Part shown: positions 53,252-64,000 of the stretch, piece by piece | Layout of the letters: the number at the start of each line of letters is the position of its first letter | Numbering within the stretch: the first letter of the stretch is position 1 | Source: Anisakis pegreffii | Taxonomy: Eukaryota; Nematoda; Chromadorea; Rhabditida; Anisakidae | Direction of reading: 5' to 3' | NCBI GenBank assembly: GCA_035041965.1 | Contig: JAPYMA010000400.1 | Location: 61,367-125,366 of the forward strand | DNA length: 64,000 bases | Notes under the pieces: generated by a model | Databases searched by the model: none | Told to the model about the DNA's origin: nothing | Seen by the model: the letters and a program-made list of their open reading frames with translations, nothing else | Translations under genes and position numbers: made by a program

Positions 53252-54508
53252 TAATACAAAGCCATTTATAGTTCGTGCAACCATGCGGTCCTTTTCGTAA
53301 ATCACTTTGAAACGATGGAAATATTCATTACAAAACAATCAGCAAGCTAAAATATTCAGATCAATTCCTTTGAAATTCCAATGCAATATTCAGAATATCG
53401 GAATCCATATATAAATTTCTTTTTCATAATGACAAGGATAACCCAAACAACAGAGTCAACAACAACAACGATAAAATAATACTTTGATACATTGAATATA
53501 AGAATTTGCAAACTTACAGAAGACACTTGTAAGATATGTTCAAGAAATATACAAAAGGATATTGTTTATGGATAATGTTAAAATCAATTGAATGAATATT
53601 AGCACGGAATCAAACAGATATACACCGAGGACAGATGGAATGAAGCGAAGTGGATAAAGTTTGAAATATTTTTGCAAATACAGAAAAGTGAAATGAATTA
53701 AAAAAGTGGATAAAAACAAGTTATTTTCAAAAAAACTTGAATAAGGCATCTAATAGTAAAATGCGAAAGGCATTGAACATGGTGACCAACTAAAATAATT
53801 GACTACAATTAATAATTAATAAGAGCTTAGAAATCTGAAGAGAAATAATTAGAATTTGGTTATGTAAATCGTGATGGGAATCATTGTATCAGCAGAAAAC
53901 CTCTGCAAAACTTTCACAATTCCGTGGAACTGAATACATTGAAGTGAGTGCGCTTAAATGATGGAACAGAGTTCATTACACAAAACAATATTGGTCATCT
54001 TAATTCATAGAATCGAATCACTTCATGAAGGATGACTGTCTTATAAAATAAAATTAGTATACGATATACTCAGAACATATTCTGCGAATAATTTCATGAC
54101 CGTTAACTGCAATTTTTTCTTTTTCGAACAAAATATTCTCGAGTTAATGGATAAATGTCAATTAAACGATTGTTTCCAGAATCGTTAATTAGCTCCATCG
54201 TTATTACTTCACGTTTTATTGTGCAACCAATAAAAACTGTGTAGCAATATTTACAATATTTTGGATACGAATAAAAACCATAACAACTGCATCTGATTGG
54301 CCAATTTACAGTTATTTACTTTGCACATTTATTTCCTGTAGTAATGGGCGATGCTCAGGTTTCAGTAATATTCGGAATATTTCTGCAACGATTCCTCATT
54401 ACATTCATTACACACACAGCCAAAGTGTAACAGTGCCAATGCCATTGAACATTTCTCGATTGCACACTTCAGTTACTCTTTTATATCAATTCGTTAAAAT
54501 GTCCCACA

Positions 54509-55737
54509 TTAAAATAAATATGCTGCACCACATAATGATTTAATATCCAATCGAAATTCAAGAAGCATTTCTCGTTTCATAGGCAGGTGCAGCCTTACAG
54601 TTCCGGATATATTTACCGTGATCGATGAGGAATATCGTTTAACTGATGGGACATGGTCGTACGTAATCGATGGTTTCACATCATGAATCATTTGTTATGA
54701 GTATTATTCGATGAGAAATTAAAGCCTAACCTGACAGCAAATCGGGATATTCGCATAATGTGGATGACAACTGCGAAATGAAAACTTTAGCATCATTCTT
54801 TTTGAAGTACACCTTAATATCCACAACTGCTTTTAAACGCACGCTTTCATTCGGTATACCACTCAACTGAAATTGAAAAAAACAACATTACAGACTACCA
54901 CCGAATTTCATATGAAGACAGATGCGTTACCAACGTTGCCTCTCATTGCGTTAACTTTCATTTCAAAGGAAATGATGATTCCAAAGATTTTTTCAACGGG
55001 CAGGGCAGCGTTCAGCTTCCTAAAGATTCATCCTCTGATGGTTGGAAAGACGTTTGATGTTTCAATGCGAAAATCTTGTTAGGGTTCGTGACGAATCAAA
55101 ACGATCGCTACAAAACGTTCTGCACCTTTCTGGTGTTCTTCCCGTAAGCGTAATAAAGACAGATCGGAAGAGCAGCAAAAATAATACAATTCCAATGCGT
55201 CTCACACGAATACATAATAACATAAAGTGAAGTAAACAAAAAAAGTGAAACTTGCTAAATGTTAACATTTATCAGTGAATATGCGTAAAAATGTAAGAGA
55301 TGAGTGCAATTCAACAAACGATCAACAACAACCCACCAAAATAGCAATTTTTGCTGCCGGAGTGTGTTGATATTGAGGTGGTATAGAAACACCATGACTC
55401 GATTTGGAGGACTGACCTGATGTCGATGCTTCAGCAACAACCTTCTTTGGAGGTCTCGATGAATTCGGCTGAATTACAAAACAATCATATTTTGATGTGA
55501 CTGATTTTATATAATTTGTAAAATTACTCTATCTTAGCACAAAATGCATCGTGAGAGTGCTTTCTACGAGATTTTTTAAAAGATTTACTATTTCAATCCT
55601 CTAATTTCATAGAACCATTTAAATTCCGCGATAAAGTAACCTGTGATATAATTTTTACGTTAGCGTTGACAATGATGAAATGAGTTCTAACGAACCTTGA
55701 GTTTAACTGTCTTCCTTGACGTTCCACTAGGTACTTG
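54509..55737 (-). pseudogene. 5'-truncated unknown gene, left-arm copy
   Basis: Mirror image of the right-arm copy, with identical exons at 55737-55696, 55468-55337, 54866-54731 and 54642-54509. The two copies diverge from the palindrome centre and each lacks everything upstream of it. Confidence 0.5.
55731..55737. other. Palindrome spacer (7 bp)
   Basis: GTACTTG lies between the two arms. The arm ends are GACGTTCCACTAG and CTAGTGGAACGTC. Confidence 0.95.
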
Positions 55738-56959
55738 CTAGTGGAACGTCAAGGAAGACAGTTAAACTCAAGGTTCGTTAGAACTCATTTCATCATTGTC
55801 AACGCTAACGTAAAAATTATATCACAGGTTACTTTATCGCGGAATTTAAATGGTTCTATGAAATTAGAGGATTGAAATAGTAAATCTTTTAAAAAATCTC
55901 GTAGAAAGCACTCTCACGATGCATTTTGTGCTAAGATAGAGTAATTTTACAAATTATATAAAATCAGTCACATCAAAATATGATTGTTTTGTAATTCAGC
56001 CGAATTCATCGAGACCTCCAAAGAAGGTTGTTGCTGAAGCATCGACATCAGGTCAGTCCTCCAAATCGAGTCATGGTGTTTCTATACCACCTCAATATCA
56101 ACACACTCCGGCAGCAAAAATTGCTATTTTGGTGGGTTGTTGTTGATCGTTTGTTGAATTGCACTCATCTCTTACATTTTTACGCATATTCACTGATAAA
56201 TGTTAACATTTAGCAAGTTTCACTTTTTTTGTTTACTTCACTTTATGTTATTATGTATTCGTGTGAGACGCATTGGAATTGTATTATTTTTGCTGCTCTT
56301 CCGATCTGTCTTTATTACGCTTACGGGAAGAACACCAGAAAGGTGCAGAACGTTTTGTAGCGATCGTTTTGATTCGTCACGAACCCTAACAAGATTTTCG
56401 CATTGAAACATCAAACGTCTTTCCAACCATCAGAGGATGAATCTTTAGGAAGCTGAACGCTGCCCTGCCCGTTGAAAAAATCTTTGGAATCATCATTTCC
56501 TTTGAAATGAAAGTTAACGCAATGAGAGGCAACGTTGGTAACGCATCTGTCTTCATATGAAATTCGGTGGTAGTCTGTAATGTTGTTTTTTTCAATTTCA
56601 GTTGAGTGGTATACCGAATGAAAGCGTGCGTTTAAAAGCAGTTGTGGATATTAAGGTGTACTTCAAAAAGAATGATGCTAAAGTTTTCATTTCGCAGTTG
56701 TCATCCACATTATGCGAATATCCCGATTTGCTGTCAGGTTAGGCTTTAATTTCTCATCGAATAATACTCATAACAAATGATTCATGATGTGAAACCATCG
56801 ATTACGTACGACCATGTCCCATCAGTTAAACGATATTCCTCATCGATCACGGTAAATATATCCGGAACTGTAAGGCTGCACCTGCCTATGAAACGAGAAA
56901 TGCTTCTTGAATTTCGATTGGATATTAAATCATTATGTGGTGCAGCATATTTATTTTAA
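55731..56959 (+). pseudogene. 5'-truncated unknown gene, right-arm copy
   Basis: Exons in phase: partial exon 55731-55772 (GTSRKTVKLK), 56000-56131 (begins PNSSRPPKKVVAEAS, ends TPAAKIAIL), 56602-56737 (LSGIPNESVRLKAVVDIKVY), 56826-56959 (ITVNISGTVRLHLPMKREM, then stop at 56957-56959). About 149 codons remain. Going upstream, the frame of the first exon meets a TAG (55728-55730) as soon as it crosses the palindrome centre, so the true 5' exons are missing. The Ser/Pro/Lys-rich stretch followed by alternating hydrophobic strands suggests a linker and a C-terminal globular domain. I do not recognise the family. Confidence 0.5.
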
Positions 56960-58216
56960 TGTGGGACATTTTAACGAATTGATATAAAAGAGTAACTGAA
57001 GTGTGCAATCGAGAAATGTTCAATGGCATTGGCACTGTTACACTTTGGCTGTGTGTGTAATGAATGTAATGAGGAATCGTTGCAGAAATATTCCGAATAT
57101 TACTGAAACCTGAGCATCGCCCATTACTACAGGAAATAAATGTGCAAAGTAAATAACTGTAAATTGGCCAATCAGATGCAGTTGTTATGGTTTTTATTCG
57201 TATCCAAAATATTGTAAATATTGCTACACAGTTTTTATTGGTTGCACAATAAAACGTGAAGTAATAACGATGGAGCTAATTAACGATTCTGGAAACAATC
57301 GTTTAATTGACATTTATCCATTAACTCGAGAATATTTTGTTCGAAAAAGAAAAAATTGCAGTTAACGGTCATGAAATTATTCGCAGAATATGTTCTGAGT
57401 ATATCGTATACTAATTTTATTTTATAAGACAGTCATCCTTCATGAAGTGATTCGATTCTATGAATTAAGATGACCAATATTGTTTTGTGTAATGAACTCT
57501 GTTCCATCATTTAAGCGCACTCACTTCAATGTATTCAGTTCCACGGAATTGTGAAAGTTTTGCAGAGGTTTTCTGCTGATACAATGATTCCCATCACGAT
57601 TTACATAACCAAATTCTAATTATTTCTCTTCAGATTTCTAAGCTCTTATTAATTATTAATTGTAGTCAATTATTTTAGTTGGTCACCATGTTCAATGCCT
57701 TTCGCATTTTACTATTAGATGCCTTATTCAAGTTTTTTTGAAAATAACTTGTTTTTATCCACTTTTTTAATTCATTTCACTTTTCTGTATTTGCAAAAAT
57801 ATTTCAAACTTTATCCACTTCGCTTCATTCCATCTGTCCTCGGTGTATATCTGTTTGATTCCGTGCTAATATTCATTCAATTGATTTTAACATTATCCAT
57901 AAACAATATCCTTTTGTATATTTCTTGAACATATCTTACAAGTGTCTTCTGTAAGTTTGCAAATTCTTATATTCAATGTATCAAAGTATTATTTTATCGT
58001 TGTTGTTGTTGACTCTGTTGTTTGGGTTATCCTTGTCATTATGAAAAAGAAATTTATATATGGATTCCGATATTCTGAATATTGCATTGGAATTTCAAAG
58101 GAATTGATCTGAATATTTTAGCTTGCTGATTGTTTTGTAATGAATATTTCCATCGTTTCAAAGTGATTTACGAAAAGGACCGCATGGTTGCACGAACTAT
58201 AAATGGCTTTGTATTA

Positions 58217-59339
58217 GTGATGGCATCCGTCCGATGGTCAATCGGAAAAGTCCGACAAATTCCGCTCGGAATTCCGACTGAATAACTTGAAAAGTTGGTC
58301 GAAATTCGAAAGGTCGTAAGCAGGCTCACCGTTTTCCTCAACACCATTTATTGCCAGCTCCAGATTGTTCAGTTTCAAACACCGTCTTCGCTGCAGAATG
58401 CTCACTATGCGAAGAAGCCTATAGGTGTGTTGATGGTATAGTGAAAGGTAGAAATCTTTCAAAAATGTTGCATCGCACTCTCACATTACCACCGCTATCA
58501 GCTATCCAATCGAACATCTTCTATGCTGTACTTGTGCCATTTTCTGATAATGTCAGCTCGAGGAAATCTGTTGTGTTTCATTCTCTTCACAAATATGGGC
58601 GAACGACGGAGTGGGTGATGGCAATTCTACGGCGGGCATTTGTCTCGAATCCAGTTGTTGCTTCTATCGAGTCTCATAAGAATGGAGACGGCGGATTGTT
58701 TATCAAGTAAAAAACGCAACAATACAAAAAAAGCTGATGTTCTCGATAAATTCTGGCTAAAATTAACGTGAACACAATGAATGCAACACTCTGATAGTAG
58801 GTTCTTGAAGTGGGCATATCGATGAATATAATAAAAGAGAATGGAACAGTGGGCAGATTTGTTTAGCAGAAAAGATCGTCTAGTGAAAGGTTGTCGGTGT
58901 TGAACGTGCCGAGAAAACAATGAAGACGAGCGAGTACTTATTCACGATCAGTTATAAATTCTATTTATAGCGAAATTGTTGCCTACCTCTTACGATGCCA
59001 AGTGGCACGGAATTTAAAAAATTTGCAGTTCTCGTGGTAAACTGGATTTGTTGATAAGCAATTGAAAATATAGTACCTAAGAAGTACATTTTTAACTGAT
59101 CTGATTCATGTGAAGTACATTTGACCAACTGAAAGTGCAAAAGCTACACCGGTAGCAACAAATCGCCTTGATCGAACTGAATGATAGAATTTTGCTGTAT
59201 TATTGATATTGATAGCATTCAACCGTCGTTCGGTCGAAAAACACAGACAAATTTCGGTCGGAATTCCGAATGTTGAGATCTTAAAATGTGAATTCGGTTG
59301 GATTCTGACCGAACTGAAGTTTCGTTCCGATGCCATCAC
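58217..59339. mobile_element. Possible terminal-inverted-repeat element, right arm
   Basis: Mirror of 52129-53251 with the same terminal repeats and six of the seven substitutions. Confidence 0.4.
58291..58710 (+). CDS. Open frame of about 139 codons, unknown (right arm)
   Basis: Open from 58291 to a stop at 58708-58710 with no ATG before the middle. It reads LPAPDCSVSNTVF...CSLCEEAYRC and ends IESHKNGDGGLFIK. It lies inside the terminal-repeat element 58217-59339, and its left-arm twin (53177-52758) differs by one residue (F versus S). It could be a transposon-derived fragment, an exon, or chance. No homology was recognised. Confidence 0.22.
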   Translation, partial: KVGRNSKGRKQAHRFPQHHLLPAPDCSVSNTVFAAECSLCEEAYRCVDGIVKGRNLSKMLHRTLTLPPLSAIQSNIFYAVLVPFSDNVSSRKSVVFHSLHKYGRTTEWVMAILRRAFVSNPVVASIESHKNGDGGLFIK

Positions 59340-60970
59340 CATTTTGTACGCTGAGCATGCTCTCGCGTATTGCGGATGAATTTATTAACCGTGATCAGCA
59401 ATGTTTGAAGGTAGTGTAAACTTGCACAAAACGAAAGTTTTGTTTCGTAATAAGACTACTGCTATAATCAGAAAATAGATGGGTATTCAGCAACACGAAC
59501 AGTGTTATAAAAAGGACAGAAGTATCGGACAGTAAAAATTGATACGAGAGTGAATGAAATTCAACAATATTTGAACACATGAATAGATAGAAATGAAGAG
59601 ACAGTGGAAGCTTGATTTAAGAACGCCTCGACTCGGTGAATAACCGATATCGGTTATGACCAAAATTACCGACAGAAACTTAAGTTTGTAATCACCGAAC
59701 GGTTTGTGTCCATTTCTGATCAAGGATTTGAAATCTTTCGTCACGCTTTCAAGCCAAATCAAACATAGAAGCGTATTCCTGATAGCATTTCAGTCTTCTC
59801 TCACAATTAATAGCTTTCGGCACTATGAAACAACTATCTAGTGTTTTAGTTGTTTTTGACGCTCAACATCAGGATTTTGGATTTTGGATTGGATTTTCTC
59901 TTATTAAACTGATACGCTTTTATTATACTGTAAGAAAAGCAGCGAATCAATTCAATTCAGTTCAAAACGGTGCTCGTGAAAGGGTAATTGAGGCTTCGAA
60001 AACGATACTGGAGAGATCCTTAAGTTTCTAATTGTAAGGAACGCATCGATGCAGGTGGTTATCGGATAGGTTTCAGTTATGATCACATTCTAGTGGTGCA
60101 TATGCAAAGATGCTGAAGGCTGACTATGAAATAACCTCTCTATTCCATAAATGAGAAGTAAGCACTGTTCCATAAATTGCTAATGTAAACAACTCTGATT
60201 CTGACTAACAATCAGTAAAAATTATAATATTCTGAATCTAGAGGTTCTGATGGATGGAACGGTGAAATGAAATTCGCATGTTTCCGGACAATCCTGAGAA
60301 GACGGTTAGCTCGAAGATCGCAATCCGCCAATTACTATATGAACGTATTGATTGCTCTACAGTGATCAATTTGTATGATTGAGCGCGACTGCGCTATCTA
60401 ATTGATATAGATCTGAGAAAATGACTATATCTCCTCAGTATAGCAAAATCGCTAGGAAAAATATATGTTTTTCTGAATGAAGAGGTCCAGCTGGATCGGC
60501 CGAAGCAAAAAAAATTCGATGTTACTTGGCAAACTTGAGAGTAAACTTAACTCGAAGATCTCAAGTTAGCTCGGAAATGATTTGTAACTGATAGTTTTTG
60601 ATCTTAGAGAATCTGTTGAATTGGTATTTGTTTGACTGACTATCGGTATTAAACTGTTCATGTGACCTAACTTATTGCATTCCGCTAATGTATCTGATCA
60701 CCTTCCGTAGTCATCATTGTTTTATGATGAACGTTGATCAACAGTGATCAATGCACCATCATTTGTTTGTGTGTTTGATATTGTGCATTTTCAAAGTTGT
60801 GGTATGCTCGATGCGGTTTGATATTGTGCTGTGAATATGATTGCGATGTGGTTAACTTATGGTTGTGTTTGATGGGTTACTGGCATTGAATTGTTTGAGT
60901 TAGGTGCTGTTTAGGATGATATTTTGTTTACGTTTTGCTTCAACTGATTGACTGGTGATGATAAATATAT

Positions 60971-61019
60971 CATTGACAGGTGATAAATATATTTCCAATA
61001 TATTTATCACCTGTCAATG
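60971..61019. repeat. Perfect 23-bp hairpin, 3-nt loop (right arm)
   Basis: Mirror copy of 50414-50462 in the other arm. Confidence 0.9.
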
Positions 61020-62440
61020 ATTATCATCTCTTTCTATTGCCACTGAAATTACTTTGATTTCATGCAAATATTCAGATTCAATTCGACAGTTACTTCGAAC
61101 ATTTCGTGCAAATATTCAGATTGAAAGTATGAATAATAGATTTCTCCACTCATAAAACTAGAAACTAAGCGGCGTAGTCCCTGAAAATCCTTGTGTCAAA
61201 GCTGATGGCTATTGTATGGAGAGGAAAACCAATCTGTCATATTTGGATGATGCTTCGTTTATGTTGTTCACTGTTGTATTTTTCACATCGTTGAATGAAA
61301 GTTTTTTAACTCGTGTTCCATGACCTGTTCACCTAAATTTCGGGTCACCTTTGAAAAACCCCAATTATGGTGGCAGGTCATCTTTTTGTGGTGGTCATAT
61401 GTGATTGTTGAGAGGACAACGGATGGCAGATCTTTCGCAACAGGTAAGACTAGGTTTCATTCTGATTCTGACTATTCTTTTGATTGTTATGACGCTTTGT
61501 TAATGATATGCTGTTGGACTGTGGATACATACTATTGGAATGTGGATCTTCGATTCCTTGACTGTTGTACTGAAGCGTGACTGCGGCAACATCTGTTACA
61601 TGTAACGTGACTGGGACTGTGAACTTTTAGAATCTGTGACCATGACTGTGGTTTTTGTAGATCATATGAGCGAAAAGTGTTCTAGCTTGATAGGATAGAT
61701 CGTTAAGTCACTGTGTGCGCAAAAGATGATTTTGGATTGTAATGGGTAGATTTCATGCATGTGTAGCTTTTGTCGCGTGCTGTGGTTGGCAGTTCGCGTT
61801 GCTATTATGGCAAAACTGTTCGGATGGTGGGATTGAGGGGATTTGTGAATGGTTCAGAATGTCGATACTATGTAGCATAATTATTACTATTAGGCGGCTG
61901 TTTTAGAATCTTGAGTCGGGTTTCGCATACATGTGGTATTAACCTTCTGTTGTTTATTATTTGAAAAACTCCGAATCATGGACTCTAACGTGTTCATTAT
62001 TTTTCTTGTTAGGACATTTAATCCTTATAAGATGGGAAAGCAATATAACGAATAGGCATTTATAGTATGACGTGTAGTGTAAGCGAAGGTAAATCTTATG
62101 ATGAGATCAGAAGGCTTGGATGACCATCAGTGTTTGATAGTTAGGGGTACGCACAGAAAAGCTGCCGTCTATGACTTCTGCTCAGTTTTTTCCTTTGTGT
62201 AGAGTGTGTCATTGAAAAAACCTTCTCGGTTTCTCCTCGGATGCCGTGGGCGAGATTTTGTATCAAAATTTTGTACAGTATCTGGTTCGCTGATTTGAAA
62301 ATTGCAAGGAAATGAGCGATTACTTTTGCAGATACTATAATAAATCGGTTGTTTTCAGCGGTTTTTAGAAGGAGGTTATTTTCTTAGATATTAATTGATT
62401 AAGTTCGATGATTTGAGTTTATGAAGAGCGATTGTAGTAA

Positions 62441-62653
62441 AGATCTTTCCTAATTGTTCACAACTACGTTCCTGACGAAGAAGCAAGTCTCACTTGCATA
62501 GTTGAGGAAGAGTTTCACACAGAATTTACAAGGTCATGCCTAAACCGAGAGGTCACTGGGCTTATGAGATTTGCAGGTTTGCGAGTGAGGAAAGACGCGA
62601 GATTCGCAATAGGCTTCAGTGAGAATGATATTGACGTACTGAATAAATTTTAA
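62441..62653 (+). CDS. Open frame of 70 codons without start, unknown
   Basis: Open after a stop at 62438 through VPDEEASLTCIVEEEF and GFSENDIDVLNKF to a stop at 62651-62653. Codon content looks coding, but no acceptor or ATG is evident at its start. The mirror copy is at 48992-48780. It might be a terminal exon of an unrecognised gene. Confidence 0.2.
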   Translation, partial: RSFLIVHNYVPDEEASLTCIVEEEFHTEFTRSCLNREVTGLMRFAGLRVRKDARFAIGFSENDIDVLNKF

Positions 62654-62699
62654 ATCATATCAATTAAAACATCATTGCATTTCATAGGCTTCAAAGAGT

Positions 62700-63130
62700 T
62701 ACACGTCGTTTATATACTGTGTATATGTTGTCGAGGGATTTTGTTTGCTGCAAGTAACATCAGCAGTTTTCTGAAGCCACCTCACGTGGCTCAATGGCTT
62801 ATTCCAACACATTGTATCTGTATTGACCAATGTACACAGGACGATAGTAATATCGTGCTCACCATATTCAAACTAATAATGTCCTCACGTTTGCACTGCA
62901 ACAGGATTGTTTCTTCCCTCCATCGGATTTTCTAAATTCTCTGGTTTTAGAAAAGTATAAATGTTCTCAGGCGATTATTCTCACTACGAGTAATATCAAC
63001 GATTTTCTGAAACCATCTCACATAGCTGAGTGGCTCATTCCATTATATAGTATCTGTATCTGTATTGATCATTTGTGCAAGAAGGTAGTAACATTAGGAT
63101 CATCACATTCAAGCTAACGGTGAATGCCAT
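62700..63130 (+). repeat. Diverged tandem duplication of about 200 bp (right arm)
   Basis: 62735-62870 and 62960-63100 share GTAACATCAGCAGTTTTCTG / GTAATATCAACGATTTTCTG, then an AAGCCACCTCACGTGGCTCA / AACCATCTCACATAGCTGA stretch and ATTGTATCTGTATTGA. The copies are clearly diverged, so this duplication is older than the palindrome. The left arm has the mirror copy at about 48303-48733. Confidence 0.75.
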
Positions 63131-64000
63131 TCAGCAAGAATTCATCTCAGTTGGTATTTGGATGCATTTGACTTCTACTGCACAACAGGTCAAGACCTTT
63201 CAATGTGGTTTCATTTCAGTGGGTGTAACTTTGCGATTGATCTATTCTTCACCTCAGGTGAACTGATTATAATCGTAATATGAATCCAAACCAGACCCAG
63301 TTGTTGCTTAGTGTTTAGCCTTGGTTCATTTCTCGTTGTGTGAATCAAAATTAGCTGCAAGCATGCTTGTTTACCCAAACTGAATTAATTTCAATTGAAA
63401 TACTTCTCTTTACTCGAGAAATCAGTTGTAAATGCGGAACGGGCTGTGGCACAATGTCTTCATCTCAGATCGAGTAATCGCTGGACGTTAGTAAAGGGTC
63501 TACGACAATGTGCCACTCCGACAATTTGCGCGTGCCACAGCATTGAGCAGTATGTTGATTTTTGTCGCAGTTAGACTTGTCCTAGATGCATTTGTCGGTC
63601 AGCGTTCATAAATGGCAACGCGAAATGAGTACATGTGGAGAGAGACAGTAGAGTCTATGAGGAAAGAGCAGGGTTCGTGGTGAAACAGTAGAGTGCGATT
63701 TGTTCAAATCAGTCAGCAGCATACAGAAAAAGCTCCGCTAATCTGTTCGTTTGCGCGTCGGTTGTGGTTGTTGGAAGTGTGTCGCACCAATTTTGTTTTT
63801 TCTATCAAGTGGTGATGTTTTTGCATGTATTTATCAGCTTTGCAGTTTTCTCATAGTTGAAGCCACCAACTCTCCACGGTTAAACATTAAAGACGTCCCT
63901 CGTTCGTTACGAAATGCTCGGCATGACTGCGTCATTGTATGACTCCAGTTGGTCATTTGCATGTGCTCACGTGACCGCATCAGTAAACAGCAATACGTAA

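Larger units (their letters stand above)
47445..55730 (+). repeat. Left arm of giant palindrome (8,286 bp)
   Basis: The reverse complement of this stretch is found at 55738-63988. Paired positions sum to 111468 near the centre and 111433 beyond about 50.7 kb, so there is one 35-bp length difference. Substitutions found by eye are at 50767, 52318, 52328, 52376, 52594, 52595 and 52924. Everything else compared is identical, including all open frames. The outer boundary is sharp: left of 47445 the sequence continues towards the histone gene 5' end with no match on the other side. Confidence 0.97.
55738..63988 (-). repeat. Right arm of giant palindrome (8,251 bp)
   Basis: Inverted copy of 47445-55730. 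It lacks one 35-bp tandem unit found near 50670-50739. The last 12 bases of the window (63989-64000) do not match the corresponding left flank, so the arm ends inside the window. Confidence 0.97.

Noticed and set aside
47445..63988. Two separate gene families with the same open frames
   Set aside because: The matching frames on opposite strands are the arms of one palindrome, not independent genes.
1..64000. tRNA, rRNA, CRISPR array or bacterial operon
   Set aside because: No cloverleaf boxes, rRNA core or spaced repeat array was recognised by eye; genes are intron-rich and animal-like. A tRNA scan was not possible.

Overview
The window reads as AT-rich nuclear DNA of a nematode. This is an inference from intron-rich animal genes with TTTTCAG-type 3' splice sites, from several start codons that lie 5-60 nt behind a splice-acceptor-like AG (as expected for spliced-leader addition), and from protein similarity. 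All gene models were spliced by eye; no search was run.

Layout. (1) 1-7161, + strand: the 3' part of a PARP-1 gene (PADR1/zinc 3, WGR, helical and ADP-ribosyltransferase domains). One intron carries a 629-bp GC-rich hAT-like MITE with perfect terminal repeats and a perfect 8-bp target duplication. (2) 7162-21198: about 14 kb with no convincing gene; it holds foldbacks, a diverged direct repeat and simple repeats. (3) 21229-30423, +: a nearly complete DAAM-family formin of about 1,070 codons in 19 exons, with two places where the reading phase breaks by one base. (4) 32711-35109 and 35323-38506, +: an unrecognised 211-residue protein followed closely by an unrecognised single-pass membrane protein, possibly an operon. 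(5) 39005-40214: a second, older hAT-like non-autonomous element with an 8-bp duplication. (6) 40970-43519, -: a complete membrane-anchored retinol-dehydrogenase-like SDR (332 aa). (7) 46275-47329, -: a divergent, intron-containing histone H3 of 146 aa with a lengthened loop 1 and CENP-A-like residues, a candidate centromeric H3. (8) 47445-63988: a giant palindrome with arms of 8,286 and 8,251 bp and a 7-bp spacer. I found only seven substitutions and one 35-bp copy-number difference between the arms. Each arm holds the 3' exons of the same unknown gene, cut off inside an exon exactly at the centre.

Functional links. PARP-1 (DNA-break response), DAAM (actin nucleation downstream of Rho/Wnt) and the SDR (lipid or retinoid redox) are independent housekeeping genes; nothing ties them into a pathway. 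The most interesting items are the CENP-A candidate, the palindrome beside it (real structure or assembly fold-back), and the two hAT elements defined by their target duplications.
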